23,241 bases of DNA from Prevotella sp. CAG:891 (GTDB lineage: Bacteria > Bacteroidota > Bacteroidia > Bacteroidales > Bacteroidaceae): contig FR901793.1 of the NCBI GenBank assembly GCA_000437675.1, forward strand, positions 31,437-54,677, in the 5' to 3' direction. Shown here in pieces: positions 1 through 7,860 of this stretch (the stretch's first letter is position 1; each line of letters starts with the position of its first letter). The position numbers and the translations under genes are program-made. The notes beneath the pieces were generated by a model. The model saw only the letters and a program-made list of their open reading frames with translations. It searched no databases and was not told the origin of the DNA.

Positions 1-1059
1 GTGCGGAACCGCATTGCCAAGACTCTGCGCGCACAGCGTTTCAAAAACGGATCGGTGGCCTTTGACCGCGCCGAGGTGCGCTTTGAGGTGGACGAGAAGG
101 GACACCCCATTTCGACCTACGTCAAAGTGGCTAAGGATGCCAACAAACTCATCGAAGAGTTTATGCTGCTGGCCAACCGCAGCGTGGCAGCCAAAATAGC
201 CATTGTGCCCAAGGGACGCAAGCCGAAGGTATTTCCTTACCGTATTCACGATGTGCCCGACCCCGAAAAAATGGAGAAACTCAGTGCCTTCATTGCTCGC
301 TTCGGCTACAAAATACGCACGGAAGGCACGAAGACCGAAGTGTCGAAGAGCCTGAACCGCTTGCTCAGCGATGTGAAGGGAAAGAAGGAAGAAAACGTGG
401 TCGAAATGGTGGCGCTGCGTGCCATGATGAAGGCGCGCTACAGCATTCACAACATTGGCCACTACGGATTGATGTTCCAGTATTACACCCACTTCACTTC
501 GCCCATTCGCCGCTACCCCGATACGCTGGTTCACCGACTGCTCACGCGCTACGAACAGGGCGGACGCTCGGTGAATGCTACGAAATACGAGGAACTGTGC
601 GAACACGCTTCGAACATGGAGCAACTGGCAGCTACGGCCGAACGCGCCAGCATTAAATACAAGCAGGTGGAGTTCATGGCCGACCGCATCGGACAGGAAT
701 TTGACGGCACGGTGAGCGGTGTGACAGAGTTTGGCCTGTATGTCGAAGTGGACGAGAGCAAGTGCGAGGGCATGATTCCGCTGCGCATGCTGCTCGACGA
801 TTACTACGAGTTCGACGAACGCAACTTCTGCCTGGTGGGTCGCCGCTTCCGCAAACGCTACGGATTGGGCGACAAGGTGCGTATCCGCGTGGAACGTGCC
901 AACCTGGAACGACGCCAACTCGACTTTGCCCTTGTGTCGGACGAGGCTGAGGTGTCGGCCAAACACATTGCACCGCCCAAGGCTGCCAAACCGGTGGTGG
1001 AAAAAAGCAAGAAAAAAGGTCGTAACAAAGGCCGCGGAAAGGCGAAACGCTACAAGTAA
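1..1059 (+). CDS. rnr: Ribonuclease R, C-terminal half (5' end outside window)
   Basis: RNase R is a processive 3'-to-5' exoribonuclease of the RNB (RNase II) family that degrades structured RNA in the cytoplasm. The 352 visible residues hold the end of the RNB catalytic domain, with the hallmark HFTSPIRRYPD at about residues 164-174. An S1 RNA-binding domain follows (about 231-313, containing GQEFDGTV and FGLYVEV), then a Lys/Arg-rich tail ending KGRGKAKRYK, typical of RNase R rather than RNase II. Family members are usually about 700 residues, so half the gene is missing. The GTG at base 1 is an internal codon, not a start, because the cold-shock domains and the first RNB motifs lie upstream. 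A hairpin terminator follows 33 bp after the stop. The family call is firm; the upstream context cannot be seen. Confidence 0.95.
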   Translation: MRNRIAKTLRAQRFKNGSVAFDRAEVRFEVDEKGHPISTYVKVAKDANKLIEEFMLLANRSVAAKIAIVPKGRKPKVFPYRIHDVPDPEKMEKLSAFIARFGYKIRTEGTKTEVSKSLNRLLSDVKGKKEENVVEMVALRAMMKARYSIHNIGHYGLMFQYYTHFTSPIRRYPDTLVHRLLTRYEQGGRSVNATKYEELCEHASNMEQLAATAERASIKYKQVEFMADRIGQEFDGTVSGVTEFGLYVEVDESKCEGMIPLRMLLDDYYEFDERNFCLVGRRFRKRYGLGDKVRIRVERANLERRQLDFALVSDEAEVSAKHIAPPKAAKPVVEKSKKKGRNKGRGKAKRYK

Positions 1060-1092
1060 ACGAGCTACGGATGCATTTACGCATAACCTGAA

Positions 1093-1125
1093 TTGGATGT
1101 CCGGTCAACAATGCCGGACATCCAA
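1093..1125 (+). terminator. Hairpin terminator after rnr
   Basis: A perfect 12-bp stem, TTGGATGTCCGG (1093-1104) with CCGGACATCCAA (1114-1125), encloses a 9-nt loop. The following bases, ATTGTTACC, are only weakly T-rich. It sits between rnr and the S41 protease gene and probably ends or attenuates rnr transcription. Readthrough into the next gene is possible because the U-tract is poor. Confidence 0.7.
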
Positions 1126-1150
1126 ATTGTTACCTCTAATATATAAATTC

Positions 1151-2899
1151 ATGAAGAAAAACATGCTGCTGAAATTCCTCTTGCTGTTAGGCTGTTTCAG
1201 CGTTATCACGCCACATTGTATGCGGGCGCAGACCCCGGACCAGGAAAAAGCGGTGAAAAGTATTTTCAAAGAACTGAGCAAACAGCGCGGGGTGATGAAA
1301 ACTGAGGTGAAGTATTCGGGCACAATGTCGGCCGAAATAGCCGGTTTTGATTGGCACCGCGCTGAGGGGCGCGGATGGACCCACGGAACGCGCATTACGT
1401 TGCCGCGCATCGAGCGTGAATTGCTCGACAGCCTTTGCCGGTTGTTCGAACGCTTACGCAACGAGTTGGCCAATGTGCAGCAGGTAAATATTTACGCCAA
1501 ACACGGAAAAGGCACCACTTACTTCGATCCTTCATCCACTTTCTACGCCTTCAGCCTTCAGCCCGACAGCACATTCTGTATGCTTACGGCTGTGGCTGAA
1601 AACGAGGTATGCATTCCCTCCGACTGGCCCACACGCAATTACTATTACCACCCCTCGGCCGAGGCACGGCGCACGGCCTACTTTGCCGACCTTGCACCGC
1701 GACAGAAACGCCTGGTGGCCTTGAGCCGACTGTGGGAGAGCGTGAAGCGCAACTTCGTGTTTATGAACCGCACCGCGGTGAACTGGGACAGCCTTTACGC
1801 AGCCATGATTCCCGAAATGGAACGAGTCAAGACCGATGATGAGACCGCCCGCCTGCTGCAACGCATGGCTGCCCGGCTAAACGACGGTCACACCTATGTT
1901 TTTCAGCAGAAACGCGGCAGTGAACGGTCGCTTCCCTTTACGACAGTGCTGATTGAAGGCCGCGTATGGGTGGACCGCGTATTCAGTTCGTCGCTGCAGA
2001 ATGAAGGTGTGCGACGGGGCATGGAACTGACGCACATCAACGGCATGCCCGTGAAGGAGTGGGCCAAAAGCCGGGTGATGCCCTACATCTCTTCGTCGAC
2101 TGCGCAGTGGACCGAGCACGAAGCCTACGACGGTTCGCAACTGACGATGGGTAAACCGGGCGAAAAACTGAAATTGCAGTTTGCCGAAGGCGAAAAGGTG
2201 CTACGCATCACCTGCAAACTGGGAGTCTACAAGGCCGATTTGGCCTATAAGGAACCCGATGTGGCGTTTCGGGTGTTGGATACGAACGTGGGCTATCTGC
2301 GCATTCGTACGTTCAATGGTTATCACCTGATGGGCGAGTTCCAAAAGGTGTATCCCGACTTGCTCAAAACCCGTGCGCTCATTATCGACATACGCAATAA
2401 CGGAGGCGGCAATTCGGGCAACGGCGACTTTTTGGCCAGTAGCCTGGTGGCTGATACGCTGATGAGGGGGGCTTGGAGCAGTCCAAAATACATTCCAGCA
2501 TACGCCTCGTGGGGCACGAAACTCGACGATTACCAGGTTGCTGAACAACCCTTGATGCACAACAAAAATATGGAACCGTATGGCAAACCTATCATTGTGC
2601 TGGTGAATCGCGGCACCTTTAGCGCGGCCGAGGACTTTGCAGCCCTTTTGCAGGGTAACCGTCAGGCGAAGCTGGTGGGTATGCCCACGGGCGGCAGCAC
2701 GGGCAATGGGGTATACATTTCGCTGATGGACGGTGTGGCGGCGAACATCTGCACCAAATACGACAAAGCACCCGGTGGCGATGATTTTGTAGGACGCGGC
2801 TTGTTGCCCGATGTGCGTGTTGACGAAACGTACGATAGCTATTTCAACCAGAACGAAAGTGCTGCCCTGCGCAAGGCTCTCGATTTGCTGCTGATGTAA
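1151..2899 (+). CDS. Exported S41 family (C-terminal processing type) serine protease
   Basis: This is a 582-residue secreted or lipid-anchored serine protease. The start at 1151 is chosen because it opens a signal sequence (MKKNMLLKFLLLLGCF) and avoids overlap with rnr; the reading frame is open further upstream but only as an out-of-frame shadow of rnr. Processing is ambiguous: LLGC at residues 12-15 resembles a lipobox, while MRAQ a little later fits signal peptidase I. A PDZ-like region (ELTHINGMPVKEW) precedes the S41 core, which has the strand VGYLRIRTFNGY, the IDIRNNGGGNSG segment, and TFSAAEDFA with probable nucleophile Ser491. A GMPTGGSTGNG segment follows. The substrate is unknown. 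The next gene is convergent, so this gene forms its own short unit after the rnr hairpin. Confidence 0.9.
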   Translation: MKKNMLLKFLLLLGCFSVITPHCMRAQTPDQEKAVKSIFKELSKQRGVMKTEVKYSGTMSAEIAGFDWHRAEGRGWTHGTRITLPRIERELLDSLCRLFERLRNELANVQQVNIYAKHGKGTTYFDPSSTFYAFSLQPDSTFCMLTAVAENEVCIPSDWPTRNYYYHPSAEARRTAYFADLAPRQKRLVALSRLWESVKRNFVFMNRTAVNWDSLYAAMIPEMERVKTDDETARLLQRMAARLNDGHTYVFQQKRGSERSLPFTTVLIEGRVWVDRVFSSSLQNEGVRRGMELTHINGMPVKEWAKSRVMPYISSSTAQWTEHEAYDGSQLTMGKPGEKLKLQFAEGEKVLRITCKLGVYKADLAYKEPDVAFRVLDTNVGYLRIRTFNGYHLMGEFQKVYPDLLKTRALIIDIRNNGGGNSGNGDFLASSLVADTLMRGAWSSPKYIPAYASWGTKLDDYQVAEQPLMHNKNMEPYGKPIIVLVNRGTFSAAEDFAALLQGNRQAKLVGMPTGGSTGNGVYISLMDGVAANICTKYDKAPGGDDFVGRGLLPDVRVDETYDSYFNQNESAALRKALDLLLM

Positions 2900-2953
2900 T
2901 GGGTACAGCTGTGGTATTCCTTCTTCCGTGATACCTCTTTTTTTTAAAAACAT

Positions 2954-2995
2954 AAAAAAATCCCCGAAACTCAGGTGTTACTGAATTTCGGGGAT
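2954..2995 (-). terminator. Intrinsic terminator of the ribD-rhomboid-EEP unit
   Basis: The stem ATCCCCGAAA (2960-2969) pairs with TTTCGGGGAT (2986-2995), with a further inner TCAG/CTGA pairing around the loop GTGTTA. On the minus strand it is followed by seven T residues (complement of 2954-2960), a classic intrinsic terminator 20 bp beyond the EEP stop. It also faces the 3' end of the S41 protease, although no T-tract follows on the plus strand. Confidence 0.88.
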
Positions 2996-3015
2996 TGCCT
3001 GTTTGGGGAAGGCTG

Positions 3016-4077
3016 TTACTGCGGTTTGAGCCAGACGGTGAAGGGGTAGTGGTCGGAAAAGTGTACGCCACTATCGATGTTGGCTGCAAAGGGACGCCAA
3101 TGGTCGGAGCAGAACACGTGGTCGATGCGCACATAAATGCGGTCTTTGGCAAACGAGCGGCCAATGCCGTTGCCCGTGGCACGGAAAGTGTCGGTGAGGC
3201 GGCTGCATACAGCATGGTGCGCGTAGGAAATGGGCGTGTCGTTGAAGTCGCCCATAACAAGGATTTTGTGCCCTTTGACGCTGTCGATAAAGTGCGTCAG
3301 TGCATCAGTTTGCTTGGCACGCTCAATGCTCGACACCGAAAGCTTCGACAAAAGGGTGCGTACCCCGCCTTTCATATCGTCCATCTCCTCGGGGTGGCGC
3401 GAAATGTGGCTGTAGAGGCTGCGGTCGTCGGTCGAAAGTCGCTGCGATTCAAGGTGAACATTGACCACGATGAGCGTGTCGTTCTTGGGCATTTCCAGAT
3501 AGAATGCAGCAAGCCCGTTGCACTCAGAGTGGCTGATGAGCTGCTTTTTGACAATGGGAAAACGCGACAGCACCCCGACTACGCCCGCACCGATGAGCAT
3601 GTCGTCGTAATGATAGCCATAGCGTTTGATGGAGGCATCGCGGATTTCAACGTCCTTTGCATTGCGCGTGGTGGCTTCTTGTATGGCTACGACGTGACAC
3701 TCCTGTGAACACATGAAGCGCATGCACTCAAACTCTTTTTCGTCGGGGGTAAGGGCCCAGTTGTTGTAGGCCATACAGTTATATGACATTACTTTCAAGC
3801 AGCCCTTGGGCGGGGGCGAACTGAAATTGACGGGGCAATAGTCGCGCAGCGACCCGATGCAGGCAATGAGACCGAACAGAGGAATGAAGCCGGCGCGCAG
3901 CTTGAGCAGGGCACTCAGCAGCAAAAGGAGCAACACGGCGGCTACAGTGACGGGAAAACCCAAACCTAACAGGGCGGTGAAACGGCTGAAGGTATTGGGG
4001 TTGAGGTAAACACTGGCAGCACTGCTCCACATGACTAATACGGCGAGCCAGTTGATAACGGCAAATATTTTATTCAT
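3016..4077 (-). CDS. Membrane-anchored endonuclease/exonuclease/phosphatase (EEP) family protein
   Basis: This 353-residue protein starts with three hydrophobic segments (about residues 5-25, 36-60 and 62-82), so the C-terminal hydrolase is membrane-tethered. The catalytic part has the ordered EEP motifs: VMSYNCMAYNNW (metal-binding Asn), VVAIQEA (metal-binding Glu), VVNVHLESQ, ILVMGDFNDTP and the terminal SDHYP (Asp342-His343). EEP proteins cleave phosphodiester or phosphoester bonds in nucleic acids, phospholipids or sugar phosphates; the substrate here cannot be read from sequence. It starts 16 bp after the rhomboid stop, so the two are co-transcribed. A rhomboid next to an EEP gene is, from memory, common in Bacteroidales. 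It ends at a strong terminator. Confidence 0.9.
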   Translation of the reverse strand: MNKIFAVINWLAVLVMWSSAASVYLNPNTFSRFTALLGLGFPVTVAAVLLLLLLSALLKLRAGFIPLFGLIACIGSLRDYCPVNFSSPPPKGCLKVMSYNCMAYNNWALTPDEKEFECMRFMCSQECHVVAIQEATTRNAKDVEIRDASIKRYGYHYDDMLIGAGVVGVLSRFPIVKKQLISHSECNGLAAFYLEMPKNDTLIVVNVHLESQRLSTDDRSLYSHISRHPEEMDDMKGGVRTLLSKLSVSSIERAKQTDALTHFIDSVKGHKILVMGDFNDTPISYAHHAVCSRLTDTFRATGNGIGRSFAKDRIYVRIDHVFCSDHWRPFAANIDSGVHFSDHYPFTVWLKPQ

Positions 4078-4093
4078 TCTGTGTGTGTCTCAG

Positions 4094-5029
4094 TTATCGG
4101 CGGCTGATGCGGAAGAGTTCGCGTTTTTCCTCGGGCGTAAGGCTGTCGTAGCCCGAAGCGCGAATTTTATCAAGAATTTCGTCCATGCGCGCTTCCTCCT
4201 CCTTGCGCTTCATGTTGTACTCGTAGTCGTTCTGCCGGGTGGCGGTGTGATGGGCATTGCCCGTTTCCTCAGTGTGCTTACGGCCCACAGCGTTGCGCAG
4301 GCGTTCGGTCATCGAAGGCTTTTGGCGCACGTCTTCCCAGCGTTGCCAGCCTCCGGGCGTGTAGGGGTTGCGCGACTTGCTCCGCCAATAGCGTAGCAGC
4401 AGCCAGCCGAAGAGCATACCGCCAAGGTGGGCAAAGTGGGCCACATTGTCGGTCGAGGTGTAGGCCGAAATCAACTCAATGGCAGCATAACCAACCACAA
4501 AGTATTTGGCCTTCATCGGAATAGGCGGAATGAGCAGCATGATGCGTTCGTTGGGGTAGAGCATACCGAAGGCCAGCAGCACACCGTAGCAGGCACCCGA
4601 GGCACCGATGGTGGTCCAGAAGTTCAGGAATTGCTTCATGGGAATGAGAGCACCCTTTCCGGTATTGACCATCTCGTAGTTTTGCATGCCTTGAATAAAG
4701 TACTCGGCCGTTTGCCACACTTCCTGACAAAGTCCGGCACCGATGCCGCACACAAAGAAATAGGTGAGGAAACGCTTGAAGCCCAGCGTGCGCTCAATGA
4801 GGCCGCCAAACATCCAAAGCGAAAACATATTGAAAAACAGGTGGGTGAAACTGCCGTGTAGAAACATGTAGGTGACCAACTGAAAAATGTTGAAGTCGTC
4901 GGCCAGTATGAAGTGCAGACCTAACCACTGCGTGAGGTCAATGCCCTGTGTTTTCAAAACTTCCTGCAAAAGATAGCAGATTACGTTGATAATCAGTAGG
5001 TTGCGCGTAATAGGAGGTATGTTTAACAT
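4094..5029 (-). CDS. Rhomboid family intramembrane serine protease
   Basis: Rhomboids cleave transmembrane substrates inside the bilayer with a Ser-His dyad. The serine is in GASGACYGV (codon at 4598-4600) and the histidine in AHLGGMLFGWLL of the last helix. The segment GSFTHLFFNMFSLWMFG matches the conserved HxxxN region. At least six hydrophobic helices are visible, followed by a charged cytoplasmic tail ending in LTPEEKRELFRISRR, a tail I recall as conserved in Bacteroidetes rhomboids. The start at 5029 (MLNIPPITRN, 311 residues) matches the usual family N-terminus. An in-frame ATG at 5074 would add 15 residues, and its upstream bases are A-rich, so it cannot be excluded. It lies between ribD (about 100 bp upstream) and the EEP gene (16 bp downstream). 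Confidence 0.93.
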   Translation of the reverse strand: MLNIPPITRNLLIINVICYLLQEVLKTQGIDLTQWLGLHFILADDFNIFQLVTYMFLHGSFTHLFFNMFSLWMFGGLIERTLGFKRFLTYFFVCGIGAGLCQEVWQTAEYFIQGMQNYEMVNTGKGALIPMKQFLNFWTTIGASGACYGVLLAFGMLYPNERIMLLIPPIPMKAKYFVVGYAAIELISAYTSTDNVAHFAHLGGMLFGWLLLRYWRSKSRNPYTPGGWQRWEDVRQKPSMTERLRNAVGRKHTEETGNAHHTATRQNDYEYNMKRKEEEARMDEILDKIRASGYDSLTPEEKRELFRISRR

Positions 5030-5130
5030 AAAAAGGGAGTGAAAAAATAGCTTGGTTAAGCGATTGAACGCCATACGTTTTTTTTAATTTTGCCTTTCAG
5101 CCCGCTTAGGAGCGGGTGGGGGTAGCCCGG

Positions 5131-6159
5131 TTAGCTTTCGCTGCCAGCAAAAGATGCTTCGCCCAAGTCGTCGTCGGTCTCGGGGACTTCCTCGTTGTTG
5201 ACATAATGCCAAACCGTGGCACCGAACACTTGGCGAGGCGTGAGCGTAACGCCAACCGGCATGCGCGGTTCGGGTACACCGCTTCCCAGCACCGTTTGTC
5301 CCACTTCGACGTAAGCCTCGTCCCAAAGCCCTTCGTCGATAAAGCTTTGCAGCGTTTGCTGTCCGCCCTCAATGAGCAACGTTTGTATGCCCTGGCGGTA
5401 AAGTTCGGAGAGCATGGTGCTTTTGTCGGCAAAAGCCTGGAACCCTGCCGGCAACTCGCCTTCGGCAATGCGGCCCAATACCACGCGCAGTGGGTTGTTG
5501 CCCGCCCAATGGCGCACGGTGAGCGTCGGATGGTCGAGCGACAGGGTGCGGTGCCCCACCAGAATGGCCTGATTTTCGGCGCGGAGGCGATGAACGTGCA
5601 TGAGCGAATGCTCGGTTGAAATGTGCGCCGGTTCCTCGTCGGCACTTTCGCGCCAACGGTCGATAAATCCGTCGGCCGAACGCGCCCATTTCAGCGTGAT
5701 GTAAGGTCGGCGCAGGGTTTGAGCGGTGATGAAACGGCAGTTCAAACGCTGGCATTCCTCTTCAAGCACTCCCACAGTAACCTCAATGCCCGCTTCGCGC
5801 ATGAGGCTGATGCCGCGGCCCTGTACCTTGGCAAAAGGGTCGACACAACCCACCACGACGCGCGGTATGCCCGTTTTGACAATGAGCAGCGCACAAGGCG
5901 GAGTGCGGCCAAAATGAGCACAGGGTTCGAGACTGACGTAAAGCGTGCTGTCTTTCAGCAATGCACGGTCGGCCGGCCGAACGCTGTTGATGGCGTTGAC
6001 CTCGGCGTGAGCCTTGCCGCAGCAAGCATGGTAGCCCTCGCCAATAATGCGGTCGTTGTGAACAATTACGGCACCAACCATGGGGTTGGGAGCCGCGTGC
6101 ATCCGGCCGTTGCGAGCCAGCTCGATGCAGCGTTGCATATAGGTTTCGTGAAGTGTCAT
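5131..6159 (-). CDS. ribD: Bifunctional riboflavin biosynthesis deaminase/reductase RibD
   Basis: RibD performs the second and third steps of riboflavin synthesis: deamination of diaminohydroxyphosphoribosylaminopyrimidine, then NADPH-dependent reduction of the ribose side chain. Residues 1-145 are the zinc cytidine-deaminase-like domain, with HAE at 51-53 (His51 ligand, Glu53 proton shuttle) and PCAHFGRTPPC giving Cys80 and Cys89. The reductase domain begins near RPYITLKWARSADGFIDR and includes EGGQQTLQSFIDEGLWDE. The length of 342 residues is normal for the fused enzyme. The gene is divergent from prmC across 83 bp and lies about 100 bp before the rhomboid start, so it probably leads that transcript. 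A short hairpin CCCGCT/AGCGGG (5101-5116) lies just downstream. Confidence 0.97.
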   Translation of the reverse strand: MTLHETYMQRCIELARNGRMHAAPNPMVGAVIVHNDRIIGEGYHACCGKAHAEVNAINSVRPADRALLKDSTLYVSLEPCAHFGRTPPCALLIVKTGIPRVVVGCVDPFAKVQGRGISLMREAGIEVTVGVLEEECQRLNCRFITAQTLRRPYITLKWARSADGFIDRWRESADEEPAHISTEHSLMHVHRLRAENQAILVGHRTLSLDHPTLTVRHWAGNNPLRVVLGRIAEGELPAGFQAFADKSTMLSELYRQGIQTLLIEGGQQTLQSFIDEGLWDEAYVEVGQTVLGSGVPEPRMPVGVTLTPRQVFGATVWHYVNNEEVPETDDDLGEASFAGSES

Positions 6160-6242
6160 GCAGTTTTTTATCTGAACAAAAGTCAGTAGTATAGTAGATA
6201 TTGCTACCGAATTATTTTACACTAATCCAGTAATATATAAAT

Positions 6243-7112
6243 ATGAATGAAGATTTTTTACGGTTGCGCCATGTGCTTTCGGCACATTATGCCGAAGGCG
6301 AAGCCCGTGCTATCGCCTTTTTGGTGTTCGACGAGGCCTTCGGCATCAGCCGCACCGATATTTATGCCGACAAAGTTAGGCAATTTTCGTTAGATGAACG
6401 GCAGCAGTATGTGAATATATGCCAACGCCTGCAACAGGGCGAGCCCGTGCAGTATGTGTTGGGCAGTGCCGACTTTTGCGGACACCGCTTCGGCGTAGCT
6501 CCGGGCGTGCTTATTCCGCGGCCCGAAACCGAAGAACTGGTGGCTTGGGCGGTCGATGAGGTGACACGGCTCCGCGCAGAATTGCCAGCCGGCACCGTGT
6601 TGCGCGTGCTCGATGCCGGAACCGGTTCGGGCTGCATTGCCGTGAGCCTGAAACTGGCTTGTCCCGACGTAGAAGTTGAGGCTTGGGACCTGTCGGCTGA
6701 GGCTTTGCACATTGCTTCGGAAAACGCCCGTTGCTTGGGAGCCGAAGTGCATTTTGTGCAGCACGATTTGCTGATGCCTTGGCCCGCTGAGGCAGCTTTT
6801 CACCTTGTTGTGAGCAATCCACCCTACATTTGTCAGCGCGAACGTGCCGAAATGGAGGCGCATGTGCTGCTTCACGAACCCGGCAGCGCTCTGTTCGTGC
6901 CCGATGCCGACCCATTGCTATTTTATCGCGCCTTGGCTCGTTCGGCTGCGGGGGGTGCCTTGCTTCCAGGGGGTGTCTTGCTCGTGGAAATCAATCGCGC
7001 TTATGGGGCCGAAACAGCCCGCCTGTTTGCCGACGAAGGCCTGCTTCGCACCGAAGTGCGCCCCGATGCGTTTGGCAATGACCGCATGGTGGGCGGTTAT
7101 CTGAATCAATAG
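6243..7112 (+). CDS. prmC: Release factor glutamine methyltransferase PrmC
   Basis: PrmC (formerly HemK) methylates the glutamine of the GGQ motif in peptide-chain release factors RF1 and RF2, using S-adenosylmethionine. The 289-residue protein has an N-terminal helical domain (residues 1 to about 90), the SAM-binding loop VLDAGTGSGCIAVS, and the catalytic NPPY at residues 192-195, which contacts the target glutamine. PRPETEELV precedes the methyltransferase fold as in known members. The start follows directly after TAATATATAAAT, with no Shine-Dalgarno. The last codons (CTG AAT CAA TAG) are part of a 33-bp direct repeat whose second copy lies 600 bp downstream, so the 3' end of the gene has been duplicated. 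No terminator was found after it. Confidence 0.97.
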   Translation: MNEDFLRLRHVLSAHYAEGEARAIAFLVFDEAFGISRTDIYADKVRQFSLDERQQYVNICQRLQQGEPVQYVLGSADFCGHRFGVAPGVLIPRPETEELVAWAVDEVTRLRAELPAGTVLRVLDAGTGSGCIAVSLKLACPDVEVEAWDLSAEALHIASENARCLGAEVHFVQHDLLMPWPAEAAFHLVVSNPPYICQRERAEMEAHVLLHEPGSALFVPDADPLLFYRALARSAAGGALLPGGVLLVEINRAYGAETARLFADEGLLRTEVRPDAFGNDRMVGGYLNQ

Positions 7113-7135
7113 GCAGCAAGGGCGTTAGCGGCTTT
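7103..7135 (+). repeat. 33-bp direct repeat, copy 1 (prmC 3' end)
   Basis: This copy covers the last 10 bases of prmC including the stop, plus 23 bases beyond it, beginning GAATCAATAGGCAGCAAG. The second copy at 7703-7735 matches at 32 of 33 positions (C at 7129, T at 7729). Similarity stops abruptly on both sides. A long direct repeat at the 3' end of a gene resembles the attachment-site duplication left by a site-specific integration event; no integrase is visible. Confidence 0.9.
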
Positions 7136-7702
7136 AGTATCGCCCAAATAGCGTGTATGATGAATCAGCTGTTTCATTGCCATTGAGCAACAAAGTGGAG
7201 TGATGCCAAATGCCTCCTCCGCACCCTCTCTTGGAAGGCTGTGTATTCACTTTGGTTGTAAATGTTAAACAATGGGAGTTTGAATGCGTGAATTTTGATT
7301 AAAAAACAAATCCATCAATCGCTTATGCTTTTAGTGGTTTAAACCATAAATCGGCCGATGCTTTAAATTTGCTCCGCGATTGTCGGATTTAGTTCCGAGC
7401 TTGTTCGAATTAGTTCCGAGCTTGTTGAATTTAGTTCCGAGCTAATTTTGGTAATCTCGGAACTATTGATAATCAGCACTTTGGAAAGTACACTAAATTC
7501 GGATTCTCACCTATGAGTTTCGCTCAGGAATAAACGTAGAAACGAACTTTTAATTTTTAGCTTTATTGGGATTTTTGTTAAAACAGATACGAACTAAACA
7601 AGCGCGGAACAAGAATCAAATACAACTGATAGCACAACTCATAAATCTGAAAAATTTTATCCTTAGGGAATACAAATCGGGTGGGTGCATTGATGAAGTC
7701 GA
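7136..7702. other. Gene-free, AT-rich segment between the 33-bp repeats
   Basis: This 567-bp stretch has no open reading frame above about 20-25 codons with a plausible start on either strand, and no tRNA or transposase remnant that I can recognise. Its first 120 bp resemble the surrounding base composition; the rest is much more AT-rich than neighbouring genes. It holds a cluster of TAGTTCCGAG repeats (7390-7465). Bounded by long direct repeats, it may be the remnant of an excised or decayed mobile element, or a regulatory region for the Rpn-like gene downstream. Confidence 0.5.
7390..7465. repeat. Phased TAGTTCCGAG repeats: three direct copies and one inverted
   Basis: TAGTTCCGAG occurs at 7390-7399, 7411-7420 and 7432-7441, each exactly 21 bp apart (two helical turns). 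The first two units share a longer core, TAGTTCCGAGCTTGTT. The perfect reverse complement CTCGGAACTA is at 7456-7465, so the third copy and the inverted copy can form a 10-bp hairpin with a 14-nt loop. Same-face spacing of this kind is typical of binding sites for a cooperative DNA-binding protein (operator, iteron or recombinase arm sites). Which of these applies is unknown. Confidence 0.8.
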
Positions 7703-7735
7703 GAATCAATAGGCAGCAAGGGCGTTAGTGGCTTT
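7703..7735 (+). repeat. 33-bp direct repeat, copy 2
   Basis: This is a near-exact duplicate of the prmC 3' end (7103-7135), with one C-to-T difference at 7729. It is non-coding here and lies 125 bp upstream of the Rpn-like gene. The spacing between copies is exactly 600 bp. Confidence 0.9.
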
Positions 7736-7847
7736 GTGCTGTGTGTAAGTAGCTGATTCTTGAAATTTTTGCGCAATTAGAAACAAATGACGAAATTATT
7801 TGTTACTTTCGTAGGCAGTAATAAAAAATGCATCTACTTCTATAATG

Positions 7848-7856
7848 AAAGGAGGT
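7848..7856 (+). promoter_or_regulatory. Perfect Shine-Dalgarno before the Rpn-like gene
   Basis: AAAGGAGGT lies 4 bp before the ATG at 7861 and is fully complementary to the usual 3' end of bacterial 16S rRNA. No other gene in this window has a comparable site; the others start after AT-rich leaders, as is normal in Bacteroidetes. It fixes the start codon and hints that this gene has a different origin or needs different translational control. Confidence 0.85.
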
Positions 7857-7860
7857 AACC

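Noticed and set aside
1..3. GTG at base 1 as the start of rnr
   Set aside because: The protein would lack the cold-shock domains and half of the RNB domain; the window simply begins inside the gene.
896..1150. N-terminal extension of the S41 protease frame into rnr
   Set aside because: It overlaps rnr out of frame and runs through the terminator hairpin; the signal peptide at 1151 marks the real start.
2201..2953. A 250-codon minus-strand frame opposite the S41 protease
   Set aside because: Antisense to the S41 catalytic domain and overlapping the terminator region; no motif.
6160..6242. Divergent promoters between ribD and prmC
   Set aside because: Near matches exist (GACTTTTG for ribD, TATTTTAC for prmC) but none fits TAnnTTTG with a TTTG 19 bp upstream.
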